This document shows, piece by piece, positions 40,813-49,718 of a stretch of 64,000 bases of DNA. Both the position numbers and the translations under genes were made by a program. The stretch lies in contig NZ_RXYB01000006.1 of assembly GCF_008086615.1 (NCBI RefSeq), positions 1 through 64,000 of the forward strand. The letters are read 5' to 3'. How positions within the stretch are numbered: the first letter of the stretch is position 1; each line of letters begins with the position of its first letter. A model generated the notes under the pieces. The model searched no databases. It was not told the DNA's origin and saw nothing but the letters and a program-made list of their open reading frames with translations. The stretch is from Acetobacterium tundrae. GTDB taxonomy: Bacteria; Bacillota; Clostridia; Eubacteriales; Eubacteriaceae.

Positions 40813-41280
40813 ATGGAAGGAACAAGCTATGATCATGAACATTTTTTATTTGGTATGCTGTTTGCATTAGGAAACAGACTTCAAGCCATTGGTGATGGAT
40901 TTTACGAGGAGCTTACCTGCAAGCAATGGTTTGTAATGGCCGGCATATCGATTTTTGAAGCTCATCCGCCAACCATGAATGAGCTTGCAGATGCCATTGG
41001 AAGCTCCCATCAAAATATAAAGCAGATTGTCCTTAAATTGGAAAAAGCCGGGTTTGTGGAAATCTATCGAGATGAAAAGGATCGGCGAAAAACCCGAGTT
41101 AAGCACAAAGAAAAAAGCTTTGAATTATCACAAAAATATCAGCAGAAAGAAATAGAATTTATGAGTGCATTATATGATGGCATTGATGATGAAAATTTAA
41201 AGATAACAACAGAGACCATTGCGAAAATGGAGCGGAATCTCATTAAGATAAAAAACCACGGAGTGAAGAATTATTCATAA
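40813..41280 (+). CDS. MarR family transcriptional regulator
   Basis: 155 residues. Winged helix with PTMNELADAIGSSHQNIKQIV (recognition helix) and the wing EIYRDEKDRRKTRV. GAGGAG precedes the ATG. The 40-bp palindrome in its promoter is its likely operator. It is first in an operon with two flavin-dependent redox proteins, so it may sense a redox-active or toxic compound that these proteins reduce. Confidence 0.88.
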   Translation: MEGTSYDHEHFLFGMLFALGNRLQAIGDGFYEELTCKQWFVMAGISIFEAHPPTMNELADAIGSSHQNIKQIVLKLEKAGFVEIYRDEKDRRKTRVKHKEKSFELSQKYQQKEIEFMSALYDGIDDENLKITTETIAKMERNLIKIKNHGVKNYS

Positions 41281-41306
41281 AAATAGTTAGAGAAAAGAGG
41301 GCTTAA

Positions 41307-41840
41307 ATGATAACCATTTTATCAGATGATACCAATCAAAATATCGGGAAAAGAGTGTATGAAGGATTAGGTGAAAGAGACGCAGAGGTGGAATATATTT
41401 CCCTTGATGACGTCAATGTGGGACCATGCTTCAGTTGTGGAGGGTGCACGGACAAAACCTATGGAAAATGTATTCACCGAGATGATGGCGACTGGATTTT
41501 CGGCAGCTTAGTTCGGTCGAATATTATGGTGTGGGTAACCCCTGTTACCTGGGGATCCTATTCATTTAAAACAAAACGGGTGCTTGATAAATGCGCGCTA
41601 ATTGGGGATCGCCATTATTACCTGAAAAATAAAGAACTGGTAAAAAAAATGGCCGACAATATTCAAGGGTTCTATGGGATTGGCATAAAAGATCATTGCC
41701 GTGAAGAAGAAAAACAGGCGTTTGAAAACCTGGTTGCCGAAAATATAAATATCATGAGTGTTGATGGAAATGCCTATGTGCTGGACAATGACGCCAGTGA
41801 AAAAATCATCATGAAAATTGTGGAGGAAATAAGCAGATGA
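41307..41840 (+). CDS. Iron-sulfur flavoprotein-like NAD(P)H-dependent FMN reductase
   Basis: 177 residues of flavodoxin-like fold. Cysteines C41-x2-C44-x2-C47-x7-C55 fit the compact [4Fe-4S] motif of Isf-type iron-sulfur flavoproteins. VWVTPVTWGSYSFKTKRVLDK is the flavin-site block of the NADPH-dependent FMN reductase family. It likely moves electrons from ferredoxin or NAD(P)H to an organic acceptor. It follows the MarR gene by 26 bases (AGAGGG site) and overlaps the next gene by 4 bases. Confidence 0.8.
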   Translation: MITILSDDTNQNIGKRVYEGLGERDAEVEYISLDDVNVGPCFSCGGCTDKTYGKCIHRDDGDWIFGSLVRSNIMVWVTPVTWGSYSFKTKRVLDKCALIGDRHYYLKNKELVKKMADNIQGFYGIGIKDHCREEEKQAFENLVAENINIMSVDGNAYVLDNDASEKIIMKIVEEISR

Positions 41841-42490
41841 AGAAAGCAGTAGTCATTAACCTAAGCCCTAAAAAAAACGGAACAAGTGTAATGTTGGGCA
41901 ATTTATGTCTGGGCTTTTTAAATGAACGCGAGCATCAGGGGGAAATTGTCCATTTATACCCTCATCTAAAAGATTTACAGCAGGTACTCAGTGCCATCGA
42001 GGGAGCCGATACTGTTATCATGGTTGGTCCCTGTTATATCAACACGTACCCAGCGGATACGGTTTATCTATTGGAAGAAATCATCAAACATAAAAAAATT
42101 CTCCATGGTCAAAATCTCTATGGTATCATTCAAGGGGGAATGCCCTATGTCCATACCCATGAATCTGGATTGAAAATGCTGGAACTGTTTGCCAAAGAGT
42201 GTAATGTAAATTATAAAGGTGGCTTTGTCATCGGTTTAGGGGCAATGTTAAATGGACAGCCATTAGATAAATTGCCCAATGGAAAAAAAGTAAACCGGGT
42301 TTTTAACGAATTTCTAAATCATGTTGCAAATGGAGAAAATGCGAACGCGGCATTATATCGTAATGCCCAATTAAAATTGCCGGGGTTTGTTTATTGGGGG
42401 ATGGCCAATCGGATGAATAAGATGATTGATAAAGGATTAAAGGAAAAAGGCATTGATGTGACACAGCCCAGTCCATATTTTAACAATTAG
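41837..42490 (+). CDS. Flavodoxin-fold NAD(P)H-dependent oxidoreductase
   Basis: 217 residues. INLSPKKNGTSVMLGNL is the FMN phosphate loop, GADTVIMVGPCYINTYPADTVYLLEE the second flavin block. It starts in the ATGA overlap with the iron-sulfur flavoprotein gene, so the two are translated together and may act as a pair. Substrate unknown. Confidence 0.8.
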   Translation: MKKAVVINLSPKKNGTSVMLGNLCLGFLNEREHQGEIVHLYPHLKDLQQVLSAIEGADTVIMVGPCYINTYPADTVYLLEEIIKHKKILHGQNLYGIIQGGMPYVHTHESGLKMLELFAKECNVNYKGGFVIGLGAMLNGQPLDKLPNGKKVNRVFNEFLNHVANGENANAALYRNAQLKLPGFVYWGMANRMNKMIDKGLKEKGIDVTQPSPYFNN

Positions 42491-42637
42491 AGAAGACAAA
42501 TAAATGATCATAGGCAATATAAGCTGTCCACAAATATGATGTGTTTTTTTTGACTCGTTTAAAAGAGCAATATATGATTAAAGTTTATGAAGGGTTTAAA
42601 AGTTTGAAATATAGATCAATGTTGGGAAGAAACAATC

Positions 42638-42836
42638 ATGAACAACAGTTTGAATTCAATCACAGGAGTGATGGGGTTATCATGGGTTCTTGTCGTGCTT
42701 GCCACGGCATTTACTCCCTATTTCGTACGGAAAAATATCTGCTAATGTCTTTCGGGGCGTTATGAGCAGGACCTTATTTGTTATTGGGTTGATGGTAATG
42801 CTGCTGTTAACCGGTGTTCATTTTAAAATAATCTGA
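42638..42836 (+). pseudogene. Small two-segment membrane protein, probably frameshifted
   Basis: A 35-codon frame (42638-42745: MNNSLNSITGVMGLSWVLVV then LATAFTPYFVRKNIC) is followed in another frame by MSRTLFVIGLMVMLLLTGVH (42762-42836). Together they look like one short membrane protein broken between 42740 and 42765. GGGAAG precedes the first ATG. The remainder of 42491-42873 contains no other supported gene. Alternatively these are two independent small proteins. Confidence 0.4.
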
Positions 42837-42873
42837 GTTAGCAAAAAAAGAAAATTGTGAAGAGGTATTATTG

Positions 42874-43569
42874 ATGAAAAAGAAATTAGCAGTGTTACTG
42901 GCATTATGTATGGTGTTTACACTCGCGGCCTGCAGTACGCAAACCAAAGAAAAATCAGCAAACGCGGAAAGTGCTGTCTATATTGGATATACGACCGATG
43001 CTGACAAATTTATTGATGTCCCGAATTTGCGTCAATATGGTGATTACACCTGTGGCACAACGTGTGTGCAGATGCTGATGAATTATCTTTATCCCCAGAT
43101 TGGTGATAAAAATCTTTTAGCATATGAGGATAATCTAGGAACGACACCGGCGGCTGGCACGTCGCCGCAGCAGATTTACGATTATTTTAAAGAACAAGGG
43201 GTTGCTGTTGAGAAAAAAGAGCAGATTACGATGGAAGAACTGGTTTCATATATTGATTCCGGCGATCCGGTGATGATGTGTATTCAGGCTTGGAGTGATA
43301 AATATAACACAACCGATCCCAATGCAACGGATCACGCTTATCTTGCCGATGGGCACTGGGTGATTTGTGTCGGTTATAAAAAGACCGCTGATGGTTATCA
43401 GTTCTATTTTAATGATCCTGCTTGCGTCGGCCACTGCCTGATGTCGCAGCGTGATCTTGATGCGCGTTGGATTGATAGGGACGACGAAGGAACGATCTAC
43501 AATCACTTTGGATTTGTCATAACAGGGAAGACCGAATATAATGATGATGGGGTGTTCTACCTCGATTAA
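42874..43569 (+). CDS. C39-like peptidase family lipoprotein
   Basis: 231 residues from ATG 42874 (AGAGG site; a TTG lies one codon earlier). Signal peptide with lipobox LAACS, so it is anchored outside the membrane after cleavage at Cys21. The papain-like domain shows VPNLRQYGDYTCGTTCVQML with the catalytic Cys, GHWVICVGYK with the His and FNDPA with the Asn/Asp. It probably cleaves peptides or peptidoglycan stems. Monocistronic, with a terminator downstream. Confidence 0.87.
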   Translation: MKKKLAVLLALCMVFTLAACSTQTKEKSANAESAVYIGYTTDADKFIDVPNLRQYGDYTCGTTCVQMLMNYLYPQIGDKNLLAYEDNLGTTPAAGTSPQQIYDYFKEQGVAVEKKEQITMEELVSYIDSGDPVMMCIQAWSDKYNTTDPNATDHAYLADGHWVICVGYKKTADGYQFYFNDPACVGHCLMSQRDLDARWIDRDDEGTIYNHFGFVITGKTEYNDDGVFYLD

Positions 43570-43654
43570 AAAGATGTGAAAAGAAAAAATTACCAGTTAT
43601 AGACAATTCAGATAAATAATTTTCATATTTGACGAAAATAAAGTCAATATAAAA

Positions 43655-43697
43655 AATCAACCTCAACTATTTCTTAAATGGTTGAGGTTGATTTTTA
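43655..43697 (+). terminator. Intrinsic terminator after the C39-like gene
   Basis: AATCAACCTCAAC (43655-43667) pairs with GTTGAGGTTGATT (43681-43693), followed by T-rich sequence. Confidence 0.85.
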
Positions 43698-43768
43698 TTT
43701 TTGTGCTTATATGATAAAATAATTTGGATTACAGGTGACAATTGATAGGTCACATTAACGGAGGAAAC

Positions 43769-44599
43769 ATGAAAATAAGCAATCTTTTTTTTCACATTCA
43801 CTACTGCAATAGCAGAAAATTTAATGAAAGAGGCAACCAAAAAAACAAAATCGCCCGAACCATTCATCATCACGAACTGATTTTAGTAACTGGTGGGAAA
43901 GGCATCATTATAAACAGGGGAAAGAGATATCCAATTAAAGAAGGGATGCTGTTTTATATTAGTCCCGAGGTTTATCATTCCATCGACTCAGATCCTGAAG
44001 AACCAATCTACTTTTTTTCGGTGCACTTTAGTTTTGTACGCGTGGGCATGCAAAACGGAAAATGGATGATTGAAAACGAAGGAGAAATGCTGACATTGAA
44101 TGCTGGTCAAGAATTAAAAGATTATTATCGCATTAAGAATCTCTTTCACAAATTGGTTGATTCTTGGGATGCAAAACAAGCTGGATATGAATTTATTGCA
44201 AAGACCCGGCTTCAGCAATTGTTAATAGCAATTTATCAAAATGGAAAGAAGCAAAATCAAAATAGTACAACGTCTTTAAAAATGGATAAAGTCATTCAAT
44301 ATATGCATCAAAATATATCCAGAAGAGTAACCCTAAACGAATTAGCAGAGCTGGTACAGCTATCCTCTACTTATCTATCCAGGACCTTTAAAGTGACAAC
44401 CGGATATTCAGTGATTGAGTATTTTAATAAGATAAAAATTGATAAAGCCAAAGAACTGATTAGTGAAGGTGATAAAAAAATAAAAGAAGTGGCAGAAATC
44501 CTTGGATTCACGGATGAATTTTATTTTAGCAGAGTATTTAAAAGAATTGAAGGGATAAGCCCGATTGAATTCTATGGCAAAAATGTCCATGGCGTTTAA
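43769..44599 (+). CDS. AraC family transcriptional regulator
   Basis: 276 residues from ATG 43769 (CGGAGG in front). A cupin-like sensor (HHHELILVTGGKGIIINRGKRY in blocks, EGMLFYISPEVYHSI) precedes a double helix-turn-helix: VTLNELAELVQLSSTYLSRTF and IKEVAEILGFTDEFYFSRVFKR, ending GISPIEF. It lies 94 bases ahead of an MFS transporter on the same strand and probably activates it together with the isochorismatase-like gene. Confidence 0.92.
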   Translation: MKISNLFFHIHYCNSRKFNERGNQKNKIARTIHHHELILVTGGKGIIINRGKRYPIKEGMLFYISPEVYHSIDSDPEEPIYFFSVHFSFVRVGMQNGKWMIENEGEMLTLNAGQELKDYYRIKNLFHKLVDSWDAKQAGYEFIAKTRLQQLLIAIYQNGKKQNQNSTTSLKMDKVIQYMHQNISRRVTLNELAELVQLSSTYLSRTFKVTTGYSVIEYFNKIKIDKAKELISEGDKKIKEVAEILGFTDEFYFSRVFKRIEGISPIEFYGKNVHGV

Positions 44600-44692
44600 G
44601 ATAATGCATGGTATTAAGCCAATCGACGTGCTAATATAGGGTTGTTAATTGTACCTGCAATCATTAAAGCAACGCGGAAAGAAGGCCTAATA

Positions 44693-45922
44693 ATGCCGAT
44701 TTGGAAAAGAAATTTAATTGTCTGTTGGTTTGGAATGTTCGTAACGGGTGTGGGAATGAGTCAGATTGCTCCGGTATTACCCCTTTATATAAAGGAACTT
44801 GGCATTGACAATGCCGCTTTAATTGCACAACTATCAGGATTTGCATTTGGAATTACCTATATCGTTTCTGCAATTTTCTCACCGGTCTGGGGTCATGCTG
44901 CAGATAAATATGGCCGTAAACCCATGCTGCTCAGGGCAAGTCTTGGTATGGCAGTGGTCATATTCAGTATGGGTTTTGCCCAGAATGTGTATGTGCTTAT
45001 CGGGTTAAGATTATTGCAGGGAATTATAACAGGTTACGGCACTGCCTGTACCACTCTCATTGCAACTCAGACAGATAATGAACATGCCGGTTGGGCACTG
45101 GGAACACTTTCAACTGCAAATATTGCAGGATCACTCCTTGGACCCATGATTGGTGGTTACATCGGAGAAAACCTTGGCTTTCAAAATGTATTTTTTATTA
45201 CTGGGGCACTGATGCTGATTGCCTTTGTGACAACTGCGTTGTTTGTAAAAGAATCATTCATCCGGAAAGATAAAAAGACACCGCGCATTAAAGAAATATG
45301 GAGGAGTGTTCCTGATAAAAATTTGACGATGACGTTGTTCATGACTTTTTTTGTATTAACGCTGTCGCTCTATACGGTGGAACCAATCATTACCGTTTAT
45401 ATTACCCAATTATCTCCAGATGCCAGCCACATTGCACTGCTAGCCGGAATGGCCTTCTCAGCTTCTGGACTTGCAAATATCATTGCAGCCCCAAGGCTGG
45501 GAAGACTATCCGACAGAATTGGAGCGGAAAAAGTGATGTTAGTTGCCCTTGTCGTGGCAGGATTCATTTTTATTCCACAAGCTTTTGTACAAGCGCCCTG
45601 GCAGTTAATCGGACTTCGTTTTATTTTGGGTTTAGCAGTAGCAGGGTTGACCCCTTCCGTTAATATCCTTGTTAAGAAGATAACACCAGACGCCCTTACT
45701 GGAAGAGTTTTTGGTTTAAATATGTCGGCAGGTTATTTAGGGGTATTTGGTGGTTCGGTTTTAGGTGGTCAGATAGCAGCATGGTTTGGTATTCGGTATG
45801 TATTTTTTATTACCGGTGCTTTGTTATTGATTAATGCAGTGTGGGTTTACTTCAAAGTGTATAAGAAACTGAATCTGTCTGTTGAAAATGCACCGAATCA
45901 ATTAGCGTCATACAAAAAGTAA
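44693..45922 (+). CDS. MFS transporter, multidrug or metabolite efflux type
   Basis: 409 residues from ATG 44693 (GAAGG site). Twelve membrane segments. Motif A is GHAADKYGRKPML, with a second copy GRLSDRIGAEKVM in the other half; ITGYGTACTTLIATQ and GPMIGGYIGENLG are the motif B/C regions of drug:H+ antiporters. Neighbours (AraC regulator, isochorismatase-like hydrolase) suggest inducible export or uptake of an aromatic or amide compound. Substrate unknown. Confidence 0.9.
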   Translation: MPIWKRNLIVCWFGMFVTGVGMSQIAPVLPLYIKELGIDNAALIAQLSGFAFGITYIVSAIFSPVWGHAADKYGRKPMLLRASLGMAVVIFSMGFAQNVYVLIGLRLLQGIITGYGTACTTLIATQTDNEHAGWALGTLSTANIAGSLLGPMIGGYIGENLGFQNVFFITGALMLIAFVTTALFVKESFIRKDKKTPRIKEIWRSVPDKNLTMTLFMTFFVLTLSLYTVEPIITVYITQLSPDASHIALLAGMAFSASGLANIIAAPRLGRLSDRIGAEKVMLVALVVAGFIFIPQAFVQAPWQLIGLRFILGLAVAGLTPSVNILVKKITPDALTGRVFGLNMSAGYLGVFGGSVLGGQIAAWFGIRYVFFITGALLLINAVWVYFKVYKKLNLSVENAPNQLASYKK

Positions 45923-45946
45923 AAAGAATGAATAGGAGATAAGAGT

Positions 45947-46609
45947 ATGGATGATTTAAAGTCAAAAGAAACCGAATTAATTGAAGTTGGAAAGATGGCC
46001 CTCGTCGTGATTGATTTACAGAATGGGATTGTTCAGAGAGAACATGCTCCCCATGGAATTGACCAGGTTGTCCGGAATGCAGCCAGATTAATGCAGGTAT
46101 TCAAGGAAAATGGTGAATTTGTGGTTCGTGTGAGGGTATCGTCTCTTGATGGAAAAGATGTATTACATCCCAAAACAGATTTTAAAACAGGCCATCCACA
46201 ATTATTTGAAGGCTGGGATAGCTTCGTACCGGAAGTGGAAAAAATTGAAAATGTACATACCATAACTAAGCGGCAATGGGGGGCATTTTATGGCACCGAC
46301 CTGGACCTGCAGTTGCGTCGCCGGGGCATTGAAACAATTGTACTTTGCGGCATTTCCACAGGAATTGGCGTGGATACCACCGCTCGGGAAGCATATCAGC
46401 GTGGTTATCATCAAATTTTCGTTGAAGATGCGATGACCGCCTCAACCAAAGAAGAACATGATTACGTTTGTCGGTCCATTTTTCCCAGAATCGGTCAGCT
46501 TCGTACGTGTGAAGATATACTCAATAATTTTGCTCTGTCAAGGGAAGAAAATCGCGATAAGTTTGAAACTAGGAGGAGATATAGATGCATAGCAGAAAAA
46601 AGACGTTAA
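45947..46609 (+). CDS. Isochorismatase-like family hydrolase, nucleophile Cys replaced by Gly
   Basis: 220 residues. [11 protein letters not shown] gives the conserved Asp (D23), [16 protein letters not shown] the Lys, and [22 protein letters not shown] the third block. Amidases of the superfamily carry Cys in this block (xCVexTaRxA); here the position is Gly, as in true isochorismatases that hydrolyse an enol ether without a Cys nucleophile. The last 20 residues ([17 protein letters not shown]) run through the ribosome site of a following short ORF and may be a shifted tail. GGAGAT precedes the start. Confidence 0.85.
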   Translation: MDDLKSKETELIEVGKMALVVIDLQNGIVQREHAPHGIDQVVRNAARLMQVFKENGEFVVRVRVSSLDGKDVLHPKTDFKTGHPQLFEGWDSFVPEVEKIENVHTITKRQWGAFYGTDLDLQLRRRGIETIVLCGISTGIGVDTTAREAYQRGYHQIFVEDAMTASTKEEHDYVCRSIFPRIGQLRTCEDILNNFALSREENRDKFETRRRYRCIAEKRR

Positions 46610-46662
46610 ATTTGATAGGCGAGCTTCAAAGTATGATGAGGGTTTTGAAGAAAGTGAACTAA
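46585..46662 (+). pseudogene. Short ORF, possible 5' stub of a lost gene
   Basis: 25 codons from ATG 46585 with a perfect TAGGAGGAG site ([20 protein letters not shown] then LKKVN). It overlaps the end of the isochorismatase-like gene in another frame. A strong start without a body suggests a truncated third gene of the cluster. Between it and 46880 the spacer holds only a possible promoter (TAGACA ... TATAAT, 46811-46837). Confidence 0.35.
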
Positions 46663-46880
46663 GGTGTGGATGTTATTTTAATAGTGAGCCATAGCTTATC
46701 AGAACCAGGCGGCAACGCCAATATACTTGTATGGGCGAATGGTAATTAATCTTTTTCTCCTTCCGGCGGATAAAAATGTTCACAGGTTCCGAAAAATTCC
46801 CATGTCATGCTAGACAAGAATTGAAAAATGATATAATATAAACATATGTGAACAGTAAGACGCGCGCTAAGGAGGCTTTT

Positions 46881-47795
46881 ATGTTTAATCAGTACTTTGG
46901 TAATTATCTTTTGGAGAAAAAATTAATCAAACCGGAAGAACTCAGAATGGTGTTAGCGGAACAAAAATCAGACAAGGTGAAACTGGGCGTTTTGGCTATT
47001 GATTCTGGTTACATGAATGCGGCGCAAGTCAACAGAATACATCGAATTCAAGCTGCCAAGGATCGGAAATTTGGGGAGTTGGCTATCGAAGAGGGATATC
47101 TCACCGAAAATCAGCTGGATGAACTGTTAAATGCTCAGAAAAAATCAAATAGTTTATTAGGGCAGATTCTCATTGAGAAGGGGTTCTTTTCCCTTGAAAA
47201 ATATGAAAAAGTTCTGGCCCAATATAAAGAAGATGCGCAATTGACAAGTGATGAAATACAAGCTTTGAAAAATAATGACATAACAGAAATCGCAGAGATC
47301 TTTCTTAAAACACTCTCTGCTCAGCAGGATAGAATTCCGCGGGAGTATTTTGAACTTTTTCTCAGAAATATAGTCCGCTTTATTGATGATGAGATCAGAA
47401 TGGAACCAGCCATAGTGGTTGAGTCTTATCCCTTTGATTATCTGGTGACTCAGGGAATCGAAGGAGAGTATCCGTTTTTCAGCGGCTTCGCTGCTTCTGA
47501 AACAGTCTTGACACGGTTTGCCTCCATCTATGCAGAAGAAGAGTTGGCAGGATTGGATGCCCTGGCTAAAGATTCATTGGGAGAATTCCTGAATTGCCAT
47601 AATGGGTTGTTTTTATCTGAGCTGGCCCATAAAGGCATCGAGCTTGATCTGCAGGTGGCAGAAGTAAAAGCGGCGGGTATCGTGAATCCGGCTGGAAAAT
47701 TATATATCATTCCGTGCCATTTAAGTTTTGGCCAGATCGATTTTATTTTTGCTGATGCGCATCCTGATTTTGCTGAAACCCGTACAAGCAACTAA
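46881..47795 (+). CDS. CheX-like protein with N-terminal GspE/N4-type repeats
   Basis: 304 residues from ATG 46881 (AAGGAGG perfect). Residues 1-120 contain two to three copies of a helical module (FGNYLLEKKLIKPEELRMVL; FGELAIEEGYLTENQLDELL; LGQILIEKGFFSLEKYEKVL), like the N-terminal domain of type II secretion ATPases and phage N4 NfrB-type proteins. Residues about 170-300 resemble the CheX/CheC phosphatase fold (YPFFSGFAASETVLTRFASIYAEEEL, DSLGEFLNCHNGLFLSELA with E-x-x-N). A CheY-like gene follows after 59 bases, so it may dephosphorylate that regulator. Confidence 0.75.
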   Translation: MFNQYFGNYLLEKKLIKPEELRMVLAEQKSDKVKLGVLAIDSGYMNAAQVNRIHRIQAAKDRKFGELAIEEGYLTENQLDELLNAQKKSNSLLGQILIEKGFFSLEKYEKVLAQYKEDAQLTSDEIQALKNNDITEIAEIFLKTLSAQQDRIPREYFELFLRNIVRFIDDEIRMEPAIVVESYPFDYLVTQGIEGEYPFFSGFAASETVLTRFASIYAEEELAGLDALAKDSLGEFLNCHNGLFLSELAHKGIELDLQVAEVKAAGIVNPAGKLYIIPCHLSFGQIDFIFADAHPDFAETRTSN

Positions 47796-47854
47796 TTTAC
47801 GAACTAAAGAACTAGCGGTTTACACAAAATACATGATAATAGGAGGTTTTTCTT

Positions 47855-48214
47855 GTGGCGAGAATATTAATTGTGGATGACTCGGCGGTATCCCGGAAGA
47901 AATTGAGAATAATTCTGGAAGCTGCAAAGCACGAAATTATTGGAGAAGCTGGTGACGGCTTTGAGGGACTTCAAAAATATGAAGAATTAATACCGGATCT
48001 GGTTACCATGGATATTACCATGCCCAAGGTGGATGGAATTACCGGATTAAAGGACATTTTAAAGCTTAATCCGACGGCCAGAGTAGTGATGGTGACGGCA
48101 CTGGGTAAAGGCAGTACAATTCTTGAGGCGCTTGATGCCGGGGCTAAAAATTATATCACAAAACCTTTTTCAGAAGATACGGTTATTCAAACAATTTCCG
48201 AAGCACTTGAATAA
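47855..48214 (+). CDS. CheY-like single-domain response regulator
   Basis: 119 residues. Acidic pocket D9/D10 (VDDSA), phospho-acceptor D53 (LVTMDITMPKVDG), Thr in VMVTALG and Lys in YITKPFS. No output domain. GTG start with AGGAGG in front. It lies in an operon with the CheX-like gene, and the pair suggests a stand-alone phosphorelay on motility or another behaviour. The cognate kinase is not in the window. Confidence 0.93.
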   Translation: MARILIVDDSAVSRKKLRIILEAAKHEIIGEAGDGFEGLQKYEELIPDLVTMDITMPKVDGITGLKDILKLNPTARVVMVTALGKGSTILEALDAGAKNYITKPFSEDTVIQTISEALE

Positions 48215-48268
48215 GCAGGTGTGCGTTTAGTTTCGCATGTCGGCAACACAATTATAAATATAAAATAC

Positions 48269-48306
48269 AAAGGCGCTGAGATAAAAAATCTTGACGCTTT
48301 TTTTAT
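48269..48306 (+). terminator. Terminator after the CheY-like gene
   Basis: An imperfect stem AAAGGCGCTGAGAT against ATCTTGACGCTTT around a loop of A, then T7. The rest of the 48215-48517 gap includes a promoter and a start-less 33-codon frame (ending ...LDLEQALAKVGS at 48499) that may be a gene relic. Confidence 0.6.
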
Positions 48307-48360
48307 ATTGGGCTTGCCAGCGCTCTGGAACAAAAATTTGAGATTTCAAGGCAATTGCTA

Positions 48361-48389
48361 TTGACAATTGCAGTATTTTTGCTTATGAT
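48361..48389 (+). promoter_or_regulatory. Promoter of the split-barrel/ferredoxin/VOC operon
   Basis: TTGACA (48361-48366) and TATGAT (48384-48389), spacing 17, about 130 bases before the first ATG. Confidence 0.65.
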
Positions 48390-48517
48390 ATAAAACATAT
48401 ATGAAAAGTATGGTATAAAACAGCGCAATTTGGCTGTGAACCAGTTGTTTCATCGCAACTTGGATTTAGAACAAGCCCTGGCAAAGGTTGGATCATAATC
48501 AAGAAAGAGGTAAGATA

Positions 48518-49000
48518 ATGGGACTATTAACGAATGAAATTAAAGATGCTTTGAAAGTGGTCGGCAAAGGTGGCTCAGTGGTTCATTTGGCTACCAGTAG
48601 TATTGATGGAAAGCCTAATATCGTAGCTGAACGGTTTGTGACAAGCTATTTGGATGACTATATTCTGATTGCTGATATGTTTGCTCAAAAAACAAAGGTT
48701 AATCTCAATGAGAATCCTCACGCAGCGATTTCGATTGCGCATCCCATTGGTTCCCGTTCCTGGGTTTTCAGGGGGCCGGCAACAGTGATTAATATTGGGG
48801 CTGCCGCAAGTGACACTTGGCATGATATTAATGTCGGTCAAGTGTTGGCGGAGTGGGGTGATTGGGCAGCGAAAGAACCGCCACTTGAAGTTCCCCCAGA
48901 TATTGCCCCACCCAAAGTAGCTCAACGTGGATTAATTGTTTTAAAAGTGGAAGAAATTATTTCATCAGAACTTAAAACTTCTGGAAATAAGATTTCATAG
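48518..49000 (+). CDS. Pyridoxamine-5'-phosphate-oxidase-like split-barrel flavoprotein
   Basis: 160 residues from ATG 48518 (AGAGGTAAG site). VVHLATSSIDGKPNIVAERF and DDYILIADMFAQKTKVNLNE are the first strands of the FMN-binding split barrel, with NPHAAISI next. A Trp-rich insertion (SDTWHDINVGQVLAEWGDWA) is unusual. First gene of a four-gene operon. Likely binds FMN or a related flavin; reaction unknown. Confidence 0.8.
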   Translation: MGLLTNEIKDALKVVGKGGSVVHLATSSIDGKPNIVAERFVTSYLDDYILIADMFAQKTKVNLNENPHAAISIAHPIGSRSWVFRGPATVINIGAAASDTWHDINVGQVLAEWGDWAAKEPPLEVPPDIAPPKVAQRGLIVLKVEEIISSELKTSGNKIS

Positions 49001-49009
49001 GAGGAAAGC

Positions 49010-49420
49010 ATGAAATTAACACCGAGAATCGAAAATTGGATTGAAAGTTTTGGCGTTCACATAGCAATTGCAGATGATAAAGGTCAAATTACAATTATTG
49101 TTGCTGAGAAAACATCAGTTGACGGAGATGTGGTTACCGTCGATTTATCCGAAAATCAAAGAAATCAAATTGAAGAAGTTTTGTCAAAAAATGATTATGT
49201 TGCGCTGGCTCCTGGTCAACTTGGTGCGATCCGAGCGCCATACCAATTAAAAGGCAGCGCTCATCTCGTCAATGGTTATCTAGAGGTTGAAATTGCTGAA
49301 ATATATTGTACAAAACCGGGACCGGAGGCAGGTATTCGGTTGGATGTATTGGGTTATGACGGTATGCAGCATTTTGATGAAAGCCGTTGGACAGATTTAG
49401 CACCCGTTAATCCAAGTTAA
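49010..49420 (+). CDS. Second split-barrel (PPOX-like) protein
   Basis: 136 residues, starting 9 bases after the previous stop with AGGAGG. IAIADDKGQITIIVAEKTSV then DGDVVTVDL and NDYVALAPGQLGAIRAPYQLKGSAHL follow the split-barrel strand order, but more diverged than the preceding protein. Two such subunits in one operon could form a heterodimer with the flavin at the interface. Confidence 0.65.
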   Translation: MKLTPRIENWIESFGVHIAIADDKGQITIIVAEKTSVDGDVVTVDLSENQRNQIEEVLSKNDYVALAPGQLGAIRAPYQLKGSAHLVNGYLEVEIAEIYCTKPGPEAGIRLDVLGYDGMQHFDESRWTDLAPVNPS

Positions 49421-49422
49421 TA

Positions 49423-49704
49423 ATGAAACATCCTGAGAAATTACCTTGGACAATTTCTTCTTTATGTGATGGATGTGCCAGCTGTTTCAACGCCTGTCCT
49501 TTAGAAATAATTGTCATGGCAGAAACAGAACACGACGGTTTTTCCATTCCAATTCTAAAGAACTATGAAGACTGCATCGGGTGTGGAAAATGTGCAGATA
49601 TCTGTTCCATGGGAGGAATTGCTATGACTGCTTATGTGTGTGATGCCGAAGAAAAATGCAAACGTGACAGGGAGAAATTTTTGTTTCAGAAAGGTCTGTA
49701 TTGA
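49423..49704 (+). CDS. 2[4Fe-4S] ferredoxin-like protein
   Basis: 93 residues. Cluster motifs C15-x2-C18-x2-C21-x3-C25-P and C51-x2-C54-x2-C57-x3-C61 are both complete. A 30-residue C-terminal tail with two more Cys (YVCDAEEKCKRD) is unusual. It starts 2 bases after the preceding stop, with no separate ribosome site, so coupling is likely. Probably the electron donor or acceptor of the operon's flavoproteins. Confidence 0.9.
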   Translation: MKHPEKLPWTISSLCDGCASCFNACPLEIIVMAETEHDGFSIPILKNYEDCIGCGKCADICSMGGIAMTAYVCDAEEKCKRDREKFLFQKGLY

Positions 49705-49718
49705 AGGGAGATGTCTAA

